This document shows positions 1 through 7,332 of a DNA stretch of 12,800 nucleotides, in pieces. The notes beneath the pieces are model-generated. The model was not told the DNA's origin, made no database searches, and saw nothing but the letters and a program-made list of their open reading frames with translations. The stretch is from Hydrogenovibrio sp. UBA650 (GTDB lineage Bacteria; Pseudomonadota; Gammaproteobacteria; Thiomicrospirales; Thiomicrospiraceae), in contig DBOI01000055.1 in NCBI GenBank assembly GCA_002299245.1, positions 1 to 12,800 on the forward strand, read 5' to 3'. A program made the position numbers and the translations under genes. Each line of letters opens with the position of its first letter. Within the stretch, counting starts at the first letter, position 1.

Positions 1-1
1 T

Positions 2-106
2 GCTTTTGTCGCAGAGCGCTTCGTTTCTCAGATGTCATTTTCTGAAACTGAACAAGTGAGTGGAGATTTAACAACAGTGACCCATCATCTCAGTTATTGC
101 AGCTAA
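2..106 (+). CDS. C-terminal end of an unrecognised protein (partial)
   Basis: An open frame enters from the left edge and runs for 34 codons to a TAA at 104-106. The residues (AFVAERFVSQMSFSETEQ at the start, HHLSYCS at the end) look like ordinary soluble protein sequence, but I do not recognise the family. The other two forward frames close within this stretch or are less protein-like. No clear terminator follows. It could be a chance open frame, since only 105 bp are visible. Confidence 0.4.
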   Translation, partial: AFVAERFVSQMSFSETEQVSGDLTTVTHHLSYCS

Positions 107-649
107 GACAATGGGTTAGAAAGCATCTGAACTAGTTATCTAGGACAGCCCCTAATAATAAACCAAGATGAAAACCGACAATAATGCGTATTTTTACTCA
201 GCAAAAGAATAAAACAAATAAATGGCAAATAAGTCACTTTGCTCTGCTCAAACCTACCTATAACGCTGCTAAGACAACAAATAGCAATTCAATTGACCCA
301 TGTTAATTTTGATTAAAACACTGTGAGATCATTACTGAAAAAAGACATGAGGTTATACTATAGCCCTCTATTTTCAAGCATCATAGAAACTACAAATCAG
401 AGCTTCAAGAAAATTAATAGCTTGTGTGACAATCCATCAAATAATAAAAGGTTTATGCTCGCCGCCCTCCAAAGCATAATTAATAACTGATATTTAATTT
501 TTTTATATTAGGCCCTAAGTCGTTTACAAGGCCTATTCATATGCATAATATTGTCATCATTCTGTAATGGGTGGCGACCAATAAGCGCTCTTTCAGATAA
601 TTTAAAAAACAAAATTACCCAACTATCTAATCAGAGTTTGGAGACATAA
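107..649. other. AT-rich intergenic region, about 540 bp
   Basis: No convincing gene, tRNA or rRNA is visible on either strand. The sequence is AT-rich with scattered homopolymer runs. The only element I can support is the promoter near its right end (523-551). A small ORF or an sRNA cannot be excluded by eye. I looked for clear CRP- or FNR-type dyads and found only half-matches. Confidence 0.55.
523..551 (+). promoter_or_regulatory. sigma70-like promoter for the sulfide dehydrogenase flavoprotein gene
   Basis: TTTACA at 523-528 and TAATAT at 546-551 are separated by exactly 17 bp, each one or two bases from consensus. Initiation would fall near 558, giving a leader of about 90 nt before the ATG at 650. 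The spacing and position just upstream of a single well-defined gene make this the best promoter in the window. Confidence 0.6.
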
Positions 650-1978
650 ATGAAAAGACGTGAATTAATTAAATTAGGTGCTGCAGCAACGGCCGGTGTA
701 GCAGGTTCTCAACTATTAACAGGTTGTGACCACAATCCTTCTATGAAAAAAGGAATGGCCTCAACAGGTAAAAGCGCTAAAGCACGCGTTGTTGTTGTTG
801 GTGGTGGTGTAGGTGGTGTATCAACCGCACAGGCAATCAAAAAAGCAGATCCAAATATCGAAGTAACCATCATCGAAAAAAACAAGCTATATTCAACTTG
901 TTACGCTAGTAACTGGGTTCTTTCAGATATTTTCAAAATGAATGACATTACCTCAAACTACAATAAAATGGCTGACAAATATAAAATCAACATGGTTTAT
1001 GACCAAGTTGTTGGCTACGATCCAGTTAAGAAAACTGTTAGCACGGCTCACGGTAAAACCTTTGCTTATGACCGTCTTGTAGTTTCTCCAGGTATCTCTT
1101 TCCGTTGGGACACAATTGAAGGTCACGATGAAAGTACTACTCACCTAGTTCCTCACGCTTACAAAGCTGGTTATCAAACTATGCAGCTTAAAGAGCAGAT
1201 GGATGATATGCCTGCTGACGGAACCATGGTTATGGTAACTCCACCAAACCCATTCCGTTGCCCTCCTGGTCCTTATGAAAGAGCGAGTATGGTGGCCGAA
1301 TTCCTTAAGCGTGAAAAGCCAAAAGCTAAGCTAATCATCCTGGATGCAAAAGACAAATTCTCTAAATTTGGTCTATTTACTGGTGGTTGGAAAATGCACT
1401 ATGGTTACGAGTCAGATAACTCAATCATTGATTGGGTATCAAAATCTAACGGCGGTACAGTTAAAGCTGTAGATCCTAAGAACATGACTGTTACTACTGC
1501 TGACGGTGAGAAGATTAAAGCGGATGTCATCAACTACATCCCTGCACAGAAAGCAAATAACACTGCTGCAATGATGGGTCTAGTCAATGACAAAGGCTGG
1601 TGTCCTGTTGATCAAACTACATTTGAATCGACTATGGTTCCAGGTGTTCACGTACTTGGTGATTCAAGTGTTGCAAGCCCAATGCCTAAGTCAGCTTTCT
1701 CAGCTAACTCACAGGCAGCTGTTGTTGGTAAAGCTGTTGCGGCACTGGTTAATGGCCAGGAAGCAAGCAAAGACGGTAACTTTGGTAACCAGTGTTACTC
1801 ACTGATTACTACCGATCACGGTATCTCAGTTGCTGCGGGTTACAAGCTTAAAGAAGGTAAGATTGCTAAAACGAGTGGCGGTCTATTCCCTAAACAGCTT
1901 ACCAAAAAAGCTTTCGAAATGGAGGCTGGCTCAGCTCGTGGTTGGTATGCTGGTATGGCAGGAACAATCTTCGGTTAA
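650..1978 (+). CDS. fccB: FAD-dependent sulfide dehydrogenase flavoprotein, FccB/SoxF-like, Tat-exported
   Basis: Flavoprotein of the flavocytochrome c sulfide dehydrogenase type, expected to oxidise sulfide on the periplasmic side and pass electrons to a c-type cytochrome. The start has a twin-arginine motif (RRELIK, residues 3-8), a hydrophobic stretch, and a lipobox LTGC ending at Cys26, suggesting a Tat-exported lipoprotein. The FAD dinucleotide motif VVVVGGGVGG is at 47-56. Cys84 in YSTCYASN matches the cysteine that binds FAD covalently in the Allochromatium enzyme. Cys204 (FRCPPGPYERASM) and Cys318 (GWCPVD) match its redox-active pair. The second FAD motif is GDSSVASPMPKSAFSAN (337-353). 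At 442 residues the length is normal. A GGAG at 640-643 sits 6 bp before the ATG. No cytochrome subunit (fccA) lies next to it; it appears monocistronic between its promoter and terminator. Sulfide:quinone reductase is less likely, given the export signal and cysteine pattern. Confidence 0.88.
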   Translation: MKRRELIKLGAAATAGVAGSQLLTGCDHNPSMKKGMASTGKSAKARVVVVGGGVGGVSTAQAIKKADPNIEVTIIEKNKLYSTCYASNWVLSDIFKMNDITSNYNKMADKYKINMVYDQVVGYDPVKKTVSTAHGKTFAYDRLVVSPGISFRWDTIEGHDESTTHLVPHAYKAGYQTMQLKEQMDDMPADGTMVMVTPPNPFRCPPGPYERASMVAEFLKREKPKAKLIILDAKDKFSKFGLFTGGWKMHYGYESDNSIIDWVSKSNGGTVKAVDPKNMTVTTADGEKIKADVINYIPAQKANNTAAMMGLVNDKGWCPVDQTTFESTMVPGVHVLGDSSVASPMPKSAFSANSQAAVVGKAVAALVNGQEASKDGNFGNQCYSLITTDHGISVAAGYKLKEGKIAKTSGGLFPKQLTKKAFEMEAGSARGWYAGMAGTIFG

Positions 1979-2002
1979 TTCGAGACTGTTTCACAACCTC
2001 AC

Positions 2003-2031
2003 AAAAAACCCCGATTTATTCGGGGTTTTTT
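2003..2031 (+). terminator. Rho-independent terminator after the flavoprotein gene
   Basis: AAAAAACCCCG (2003-2013) and CGGGGTTTTTT (2021-2031) form a perfect 11-bp stem with a 7-nt AT loop (ATTTATT). The 3' arm ends in six T. It begins 25 bp after the stop codon. The A run on the other side would let it work in both directions, though no minus-strand gene ends here. Confidence 0.85.
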
Positions 2032-2185
2032 ATTTCTCAAATAAAGTTTATATGGATCAGCCCGTAAAATTTCTCTCTAATTAACTCCGCACAAACGCTA
2101 TTAAAACCATTTCCTAACAACCATAATTCGAAGAGTCGATATTTTTAGTTTTATAACCAATTTCTTTTTGTTGCTTTAAGCATGA

Positions 2186-2194
2186 TGCTATAAG
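2186..2194 (+). promoter_or_regulatory. Extended -10 promoter candidate for the antiporter-cmoM unit
   Basis: TGCTATAAG matches the extended -10 form TGnTATAAT with one mismatch. No good -35 hexamer lies 16-18 bp upstream, as is usual for extended -10 promoters. Initiation near 2201 would leave a leader of about 27 nt before the ATG at 2228. Confidence 0.4.
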
Positions 2195-2227
2195 ATTATC
2201 ACAAACACTTAACCTAGTTGTACTCTC

Positions 2228-3454
2228 ATGGAAAATGGTGAAATTGCGGTCATTTTGATTACCTTTGGAGGCCTTTTTCTTGTTGGCCTGGTCGCTGACT
2301 TAATAGGCCGCCACACCCCCATTCCTCGCGTTAGTCTGTTAATCCTTGTTGGCGTCCTCATAGGTCCCTCTGTACTTGATTGGTTGCCGGAGATAACTAA
2401 ACAGTGGTTTCCAGTATTAACTGATATCGCCTTAGCCATGATTGGCTTCATGCTAGGTCAAAGCTTGACCAGAAAAAGACTGAGTACATTCGGCCGGCCA
2501 ATCATTGGTATCTCTGTTGGTGTTATGTTGATGACCGCAGGCATGGTGTTTATTGGCTTAATCGCCATAGGAGTACCTATTGAACTGGCTTTGATTCTTG
2601 CGGGAATCTCGCCGGCAACAGCACCCGCTCCCGTAGTCGATGTCACTCAAGAACTGGATGCCAAGGGACCATATACCGGTACCTTATTGAGCATCGTCGC
2701 CATTGATGATGCCTGGGGCATGTTTCTCTTTAGTTTTCTGTTAGTTGCGGCCTCAATCCTAGCAGGAAACGGAAATGGTCTTGAAAGCTTATCCAATGGT
2801 GCATGGGAAGTATTTGGAGCCATTCTACTTGGATTACTTCTTGGGTTTCCAATGTCCTATATAACCAGCCATTTATACCCTGGAAAATCGACTCAAGCCG
2901 AGGTTTTGGGGTTGGTATTACTCTGCGCCGGAATTGCAGAGTATCTGCATGTCTCTTATCTGCTCTCAACCATGGTAATGGGAATAGTCGTTGCCAACTT
3001 TACCAAGCACCATCGCCATCGAGCCTTCCAGGAAGTCGAAACTTTTGAGTGGCCCTTGCTTATCCTGTTTTTCTTACTGGCTGGCGCATCTCTTGAACTA
3101 GATGTTCTTGCCAGTGTCGGCTTGATAGGGCTTGCTTATATTCTATTGCGAATCATAGGTCGTATTATTGGTGCATACTTAGGGTCTAAATGGGCAAATT
3201 GTGATAGCCGTAAATGCAATAACCATCCGCAAAACCAAAATCACTTCAAATGGATGGGGTTAGCCCTGCTTCCCCAAGCGGGCGTATCAATAGGAATGGC
3301 ATTAATGGCGGTACAGTATTTTCCCGAACATAAATCGACTATTCTGACTGTTATTTTGGCTTCCACTGTTGTTTTCGAACTGCTTGGTCCGCCGATTACC
3401 AGACAAATGCTAATCCGCAGTGGTGAAACATCTCACTCGATTAAAGGCCTTTAG
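2228..3454 (+). CDS. CPA2-family cation/proton antiporter (Na+/H+ or K+/H+ exchanger)
   Basis: Inner-membrane monovalent cation/proton antiporter, about 408 residues, almost entirely hydrophobic with roughly 12 membrane segments. Family landmarks are visible: GRHTPIPRVSLLILVGVLIG (27-46), the LAGISPATAPAPVVDV helix (124-139), the paired ion-binding aspartates Asp160-Asp161 in VAIDDAWG (typical of electrogenic members), FFLLAGASLEL (281-291), and RIIGRIIGAYLG (308-319) followed by LLPQAGVSIGMAL (347-359). There is no C-terminal RCK/TrkA-N regulatory domain, so it is a short membrane-only form. A hydrophilic loop at 321-341 is unusually rich in Cys, Asn and His. No clear Shine-Dalgarno precedes the ATG. 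cmoM starts 25 bp after the stop and is probably co-transcribed. The transported ion cannot be told from sequence. Confidence 0.85.
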   Translation: MENGEIAVILITFGGLFLVGLVADLIGRHTPIPRVSLLILVGVLIGPSVLDWLPEITKQWFPVLTDIALAMIGFMLGQSLTRKRLSTFGRPIIGISVGVMLMTAGMVFIGLIAIGVPIELALILAGISPATAPAPVVDVTQELDAKGPYTGTLLSIVAIDDAWGMFLFSFLLVAASILAGNGNGLESLSNGAWEVFGAILLGLLLGFPMSYITSHLYPGKSTQAEVLGLVLLCAGIAEYLHVSYLLSTMVMGIVVANFTKHHRHRAFQEVETFEWPLLILFFLLAGASLELDVLASVGLIGLAYILLRIIGRIIGAYLGSKWANCDSRKCNNHPQNQNHFKWMGLALLPQAGVSIGMALMAVQYFPEHKSTILTVILASTVVFELLGPPITRQMLIRSGETSHSIKGL

Positions 3455-3479
3455 GCTTGTTTAAAAAAACCCAGTTTTT

Positions 3480-4262
3480 ATGAGCAAAACAACCTCAAAA
3501 CAAGACCGAAATTTTGACAAGCTTGTCGACAAATTTGAAAAAAAAGTCTATGGCACTCTTAAGGGAGAGTGGCGCCTAAAGCTTATAAAAGAAGATTTGG
3601 ATAGCTTTAGAAAAATAGAAAAACCTCTTAAGATTTGGGATGCTGGCTGTGGCTTGGCTCAGATAAGTCTATGGCTGGCAGGCTCAGGCCATCAGATAAC
3701 ACTCTGTGATCTCTCTCATCAAATGTTACTCCGGGCTAAAAAGAGCTATGCGGAACAGAATTTACAGGCCTGTTTTATTGAAGGCCCTGCCCAAGATATT
3801 GCAGGCCAGCTTGATAACTTTGACTTGGTTCTGTTTCACGCTGTATTAGAGTGGCTGGCTGAACCCAGTAAGACGCTTGAAACCGTTGCAAATAAAGTTA
3901 AGCCAGGAGGCTACCTTTCCTTATTGTTTTATAATCGAAATTCCGTAGTTATTAAAAACACCTTAAAAGGTGCCTGGAATCTAGAAATGTTACTTGAAGA
4001 TAGTTATATCGGAAAAGGTAAAAAACTCACGCCCCCAAACCCTCAAACACCGGAAGAAATTTGCCAATGGCTTAATAACTGGGGATTTGAAATAGAAATT
4101 CACACCGGAATCAGAGTCTTCCATGACTATATGACACAAGAGTCAATTTCCGCAACAGACATGAATCAATTAATGGCCCTGGAATATCGCTATTGCCGAG
4201 AGCCGACTTATCGCAATATTGGACGCTACATTCATATACTTGCCAAGAAGACACAAACCTAA
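3480..4262 (+). CDS. cmoM: tRNA 5-carboxymethoxyuridine methyltransferase CmoM
   Basis: SAM-dependent methyltransferase that methylates cmo5U34 to the methyl ester mcmo5U at the wobble position of certain tRNAs. At 260 residues it matches the roughly 261-residue E. coli CmoM (formerly SmtA/YcbC). It shares the N-terminal QDRNFD (8-13), YGTLKGEWR (24-32), SAM motif I DAGCGLAQ (54-61), CDLSHQM (76-82), the strongly diagnostic LFHAVLEWLAEP (118-129), KPGGYLSLLFYN (141-152), and the C-terminal RVFHDYM, YRYCREPTY and GRYIHILAKK blocks. It lies 25 bp after the antiporter stop with little ribosome-binding sequence, so it is probably translated from the upstream mRNA. The earlier pathway enzymes CmoA and CmoB are encoded about 6 kb away on the same strand. 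Confidence 0.93.
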   Translation: MSKTTSKQDRNFDKLVDKFEKKVYGTLKGEWRLKLIKEDLDSFRKIEKPLKIWDAGCGLAQISLWLAGSGHQITLCDLSHQMLLRAKKSYAEQNLQACFIEGPAQDIAGQLDNFDLVLFHAVLEWLAEPSKTLETVANKVKPGGYLSLLFYNRNSVVIKNTLKGAWNLEMLLEDSYIGKGKKLTPPNPQTPEEICQWLNNWGFEIEIHTGIRVFHDYMTQESISATDMNQLMALEYRYCREPTYRNIGRYIHILAKKTQT

Positions 4263-4280
4263 AGTTGAAACCAAACATAG

Positions 4281-4301
4281 CCATTATTATCACAATAATG
4301 G
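4281..4301. repeat. Short AT-rich hairpin between cmoM and the next gene
   Basis: CCATTATT (4281-4288) and AATAATGG (4294-4301) form a perfect 8-bp inverted repeat with a 5-nt loop. No T run follows, so it is a weak terminator at best. It may be a leader structure or operator for the gene starting at 4341. Function unknown. Confidence 0.4.
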
Positions 4302-4340
4302 TATGGTTATTACATATGCTACTTTTTAAAAAGCAGGTTT

Positions 4341-4676
4341 ATGAACGACGATGAGTTTAAACATTTTTTAAAAGAGCTGATGCGGGATCTGGAAGTTCAC
4401 TTAATCCAGAACTCCTCGATGACACATGTTATTCACTCTTTAAAAGATATGCAGGCCTTAGTAGAGATTGAGGAGTACTGGCTACATACAATTTTTATCT
4501 CTCATATCTCTACTCAAGACCTGCAACAACTTGAATCAATTGGTAAAAATCTTAACCAGCTATATCAACTTTCCCTAAGCGATGTGCTTGACCTGATAGA
4601 TATTGCCCAGAGTTTTTGCCTAACTTCACTACCTCACTCAGAGTTTAATTTTTCACCTGAAAAAATCATTTCCTAA
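4341..4676 (+). CDS. Helical N-terminal sensor part of a split c-di-GMP phosphodiesterase, or small hypothetical protein
   Basis: A 111-residue, mostly helical, acidic protein with no signal peptide or membrane segment. AAGCAGG ends 6 bp before the ATG and gives a modest ribosome-binding site. The segment IGKNLNQLYQLSLSDVLDLI (67-86) vaguely recalls the helix of globin-coupled sensors that starts IGxxH, but the proximal histidine is not there, so I do not call it a globin. The TAA at 4674-4676 is in the same frame as the phosphodiesterase reading frame that continues at 4677. The most economical reading is that this is the amino-terminal portion of one larger protein. If taken as a separate gene, the function is unknown. 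Confidence 0.6.
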   Translation: MNDDEFKHFLKELMRDLEVHLIQNSSMTHVIHSLKDMQALVEIEEYWLHTIFISHISTQDLQQLESIGKNLNQLYQLSLSDVLDLIDIAQSFCLTSLPHSEFNFSPEKIIS

Positions 4677-4778
4677 ACCAATAAGCTCAAACAGCATCTG
4701 GGCTATGGCTTTTTCCAATCAGCAATTAATGAGTTTGTATACAAATTTGAAGCCCCTAGCTTCCATGAAAATCCGGCA

Positions 4779-6353
4779 ATGAACCTACACAAGGAGTGGT
4801 TGAAAAAGCTGCGTCTGTTCCTGCAAGATACCAAAAATAACGAACCTCCCATTATGGAACACAATCTGTGTGCGTTTGCCGATTGGCTTAAAACTCTGGA
4901 ATCTAAGTTAATACTTCACGCTTGTAGAGATCAGCAATTTGATATGCAGGGAAATATTCTTCTATCTCATCGCAAAGTTCATGAAGAGGCGAGCTTTGTG
5001 CATATTTACATTAGTCAGAAGGACTACCTCAAAGCCCTCGCTCATTTTGAACACCTTAGTCAGGCCTACCTGCTGCTGGACAAATATATCAACGAAGCCA
5101 ACTTTATCTATTCAAAAAGACCCTACTATAACTTTATCGACTTTGTTATGAATGAGGGCAAACAGCGTAACGATTTGAAATACTACTTTGTTATCCACTA
5201 TGGACTTTTTGAGCAGGCGGTTATTCAAAACAACCGAGAAAAAGCACTTCTCGACAGTTTCGCCAAGCACTTTTTGACACAACTTTCTCGTCACGACATT
5301 GAGCATATTCAACATTTAGAAAATAGTCGATTACACGTGGTTGTTAAACATGAATACGGCAATCATAGCGAGAAGGTCAACCAATTGATTGACTCTGCTT
5401 TGGATGAAGTCTATGCAGAATATAGCCGAATTTTAGGCCAGCAGTTATATATAAATCAGTTCAACCTATCAGATCTAACTAACTTTGAGACCGAGCACTT
5501 TGACTCTCTACTCCAGAAAATCCAAAAAGATAAATACAATCAGCATATTCGCATCGTAAACTCGGAACAGATTCAGCTCTATCAGCAAAAAGTTGCACAA
5601 GACTTTCTGCTTCTTGAAACCATAAAAACTCACTTCAATGAAAACACTTTTGAACTTCACTATCAGCCGATAGTCGATGATAAAGGCCATATCCAAGCCA
5701 TTGAATCACTAATAAGAATGCAGTTAGAAGATGATCTGATTGTGGCTAACTCTTTCCTCGGGGTGGTTGAAGCCAATAAGCTTACTGCAGAAATCGATCA
5801 GTTGGTTATGGAGCTGCTCTATAAAGATCTGCCGCGACTCAAAGCTGTCTCCAACCAAATACATGTAAACATCTACCCTAAATCACTCTCAAAACCAGAG
5901 GTAATTCAAAAAGTTATCAAACTTGCAAAGCTTGCCAATGATCTACAAATCATCTTGATGATCGAAATTACTGAGCATGAAATTTTGATACATGATGAAG
6001 TGCTTAGAGAGCTCAATAGTCAATATCACATACAATTTGCTATCGATGACTTTGGAACCGGTTACTCTAATCTCGCCAACTTAGTTGAGTTTGCAAGCAG
6101 AAGAATTGTGCAAATAGCGAAACTAGACGGCAAATTAATAGAGGATATTGAATCTGACGAGGTTCGTTTTCAAGTTGTCCGGTTCGTCACAGATATGGCT
6201 GAAAACCTTGGACTTCAACCTGTTATAGCAGAGTATGTTGACTCGACAAAAAAATTGGAAATGCTGAAAACCTTACCATCCAAACTACTTTATCAAGGCC
6301 ACTACTTTAAGCCCGCGCTTTCAATCAAACAGCTTCTTTCTGAATTTAATTGA
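4779..6353 (+). CDS. Cytoplasmic CZB-(degenerate GGDEF)-EAL protein, probable cyclic-di-GMP phosphodiesterase
   Basis: 524 residues from the first ATG after the in-frame stop. Residues 1-105 resemble the CZB zinc-binding domain of E. coli DgcZ: His4 with Trp7 (LHKEWL), Cys31 in LCAFADWLKTL, and His64/His68 in HRKVH reproduce the 3-His/1-Cys zinc set. Residues about 132-215 look like a GGDEF fold whose signature is lost (inference). Residues 289-515 are an EAL domain: ESL (309-311) in place of EAL, Asn364, Glu396 (IEITE), Asp423-Asp424 (DDFGTGYSNL), Lys448, Glu485 (AEYVD) and Gln506 are all present, so hydrolysis of c-di-GMP to pGpG looks possible. No membrane segment is visible. The ATG has no Shine-Dalgarno, and the same frame is open and protein-like back to 4677, so this start may not be natural. 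Zinc or oxidants acting on the Cys-zinc site are plausible inputs. Confidence 0.8.
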   Translation: MNLHKEWLKKLRLFLQDTKNNEPPIMEHNLCAFADWLKTLESKLILHACRDQQFDMQGNILLSHRKVHEEASFVHIYISQKDYLKALAHFEHLSQAYLLLDKYINEANFIYSKRPYYNFIDFVMNEGKQRNDLKYYFVIHYGLFEQAVIQNNREKALLDSFAKHFLTQLSRHDIEHIQHLENSRLHVVVKHEYGNHSEKVNQLIDSALDEVYAEYSRILGQQLYINQFNLSDLTNFETEHFDSLLQKIQKDKYNQHIRIVNSEQIQLYQQKVAQDFLLLETIKTHFNENTFELHYQPIVDDKGHIQAIESLIRMQLEDDLIVANSFLGVVEANKLTAEIDQLVMELLYKDLPRLKAVSNQIHVNIYPKSLSKPEVIQKVIKLAKLANDLQIILMIEITEHEILIHDEVLRELNSQYHIQFAIDDFGTGYSNLANLVEFASRRIVQIAKLDGKLIEDIESDEVRFQVVRFVTDMAENLGLQPVIAEYVDSTKKLEMLKTLPSKLLYQGHYFKPALSIKQLLSEFN

Positions 6354-6363
6354 TCAACTCGAA

Positions 6364-6369
6364 TATAAT
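6364..6369 (+). promoter_or_regulatory. -10 hexamer candidate for the nuclease gene
   Basis: A perfect TATAAT lies just downstream of the phosphodiesterase stop codon, 40 bp before the nuclease ATG. The -35 position 17 bp upstream (TGAATT) is a poor match, so activity is uncertain. Confidence 0.35.
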
Positions 6370-6409
6370 AGCGGCAACATAATTAACCCTTAAATCAGGT
6401 CTGATTTTT

Positions 6410-7288
6410 ATGGCAAAAAACACATTGATACGCCTGCTAATTCCAGTACTCAAAAAAAACCCTCTACTGATTCTGCTACTGCCAATATTGGCTGCCGCCT
6501 GGTATAGCTATGAACACTTTATTGCTCGCCCGGCAATGAGCTATATGGGTATACCTGAAGTCAATGCGACGCAACCCATGACAGGTGTCAATACTGGTTT
6601 CAGCCATATTCTTCGCAATCAGGGCTTTATGCTCGAATACTCTGAGAGTTTAAAAAACCCACTCTGGGTAACTTACAAGGTAGAAGCAAAAAAATACAAG
6701 TCCGGGAAGCGTCCGAGCGGCTTTTCCAAAGACTGGCGGACGATTGCAAGTGTAAGTCACAGCGACTACACAGGCTCTGGATTTGATCGAGGCCATATGG
6801 CTCCAAATTACCTCATCAGTAGCCGTTATGGAAAGTCAGCGCAAAAAGAGACCTTTCTGATGACCAATATAGTGCCGCAAAACCCTAAACTGAATCAAAA
6901 GACCTGGCAGCGTTTAGAAGAGATTATTGCCAATGATTTTGCCGAATGGCATGGCGACTTCTGGGTGGTAACAGGGCCAATCTTTAAAGACAAGCCGAAA
7001 GTTATTAAAAAATCAGGAGTAGCGATTCCAACAGCTTTTTACAAAATACTGATAAAGCCCTCAACACCTGAAACGCCAGCTCAAGCTCTAGCGTTTATTT
7101 TCCCGCAAAAGGCTCGGCCAAAATCGAGTTTGATGAAATTTGTCAGCACCATTGATGAAATTGAAGAACAAACTGGAATTGATTTTTTTCATCAACTGGA
7201 CGATGAATTTGAATTCAAACTCGAATCCAGTAAAACACCGGAAGCGTGGAATTTAAAAAAGGTCGCCAATAGACCTTCACGCTATTAG
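6410..7288 (+). CDS. Membrane-anchored DNA/RNA non-specific endonuclease (NUC1/EndoG family)
   Basis: Metal-dependent nuclease of the Serratia nuclease/EndoG (beta-beta-alpha metal) fold, expected to cleave DNA and RNA without sequence preference. Residues 1-16 are basic, followed by one hydrophobic segment (about 17-32) that should act as a membrane anchor or uncleaved signal, leaving the catalytic domain outside the cytoplasm. The DRGHMAPN motif (126-133) supplies the general base His129. TNIVPQNPKLNQKTW (152-166) gives the metal-ligand asparagine, with Glu170 in the following helix. VVTGPIF (186-192) is another family block. All catalytic positions are kept and the length is normal at 292. 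It follows the phosphodiesterase by 56 bp and ends convergently with the minus-strand gene, 21 bp apart. Nutrient scavenging or periplasmic nucleic acid degradation are possible roles. No immunity gene is seen nearby. Confidence 0.9.
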   Translation: MAKNTLIRLLIPVLKKNPLLILLLPILAAAWYSYEHFIARPAMSYMGIPEVNATQPMTGVNTGFSHILRNQGFMLEYSESLKNPLWVTYKVEAKKYKSGKRPSGFSKDWRTIASVSHSDYTGSGFDRGHMAPNYLISSRYGKSAQKETFLMTNIVPQNPKLNQKTWQRLEEIIANDFAEWHGDFWVVTGPIFKDKPKVIKKSGVAIPTAFYKILIKPSTPETPAQALAFIFPQKARPKSSLMKFVSTIDEIEEQTGIDFFHQLDDEFEFKLESSKTPEAWNLKKVANRPSRY

Positions 7289-7303
7289 ATTTTCTTGGCA
7301 ACA

Positions 7304-7332
7304 AGCTGTTTACAGTTCATGGTTAAACAGCT
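7304..7332 (+). terminator. Inverted repeat at the convergent gene ends, weak terminator candidate
   Basis: AGCTGTTTA (7304-7312) and TAAACAGCT (7324-7332) form a perfect 9-bp stem with an 11-nt loop, followed on the plus strand by GCTTTT. It lies across the stop codon and last codons of the minus-strand gene, so it may end nuclease transcripts. The short T run and AT-rich stem keep confidence low. Confidence 0.35.

Larger units (their letters stand above)
4341..6353 (+). pseudogene. Single sensor-CZB-EAL gene interrupted by an in-frame TAA (proposed)
   Basis: The two reading frames at 4341 and 4779 are in phase: 671 codons with one internal TAA at 4674-4676. The 34 codons between that stop and the ATG at 4779 are open and protein-like (for example HLGYGFFQSAINEFVYKFEA). 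The CZB zinc histidine sits only four residues after the ATG, so the helix that normally precedes it would be encoded upstream. No ribosome-binding site serves the second ATG. One base change (for example TAA from CAA) would restore a 670-residue protein. Alternatives are two translated polypeptides, stop readthrough, or a sequencing error. Confidence 0.5.

Noticed and set aside
354..359. TATACT as a -10 element in the first intergenic region
   Set aside because: No usable -35 hexamer at the right distance and no gene directly downstream; AT-rich DNA gives such hexamers by chance.
2171..2196. TTGCTT with TATAAG as a standard promoter for the antiporter
   Set aside because: The spacer is only 12 bp; the extended -10 reading of the same site is more reasonable.
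2492..2499. GGCCGGCC 8-bp palindrome
   Set aside because: It is inside the antiporter coding sequence, occurs once, and is explained by codons; no sign of an operator or recombination site.
4341..4676. Globin-coupled sensor domain in the 111-residue protein
   Set aside because: The IGxxH-like segment lacks the proximal histidine and the rest of the globin pattern is not visible, so only a vague resemblance remains.
5325..5345. Second CACGTG core as a possible parS site
   Set aside because: The flanks (TTACACGTGGTTG) match only part of the left arm and none of the right arm of parS, and it lies inside the phosphodiesterase coding sequence.
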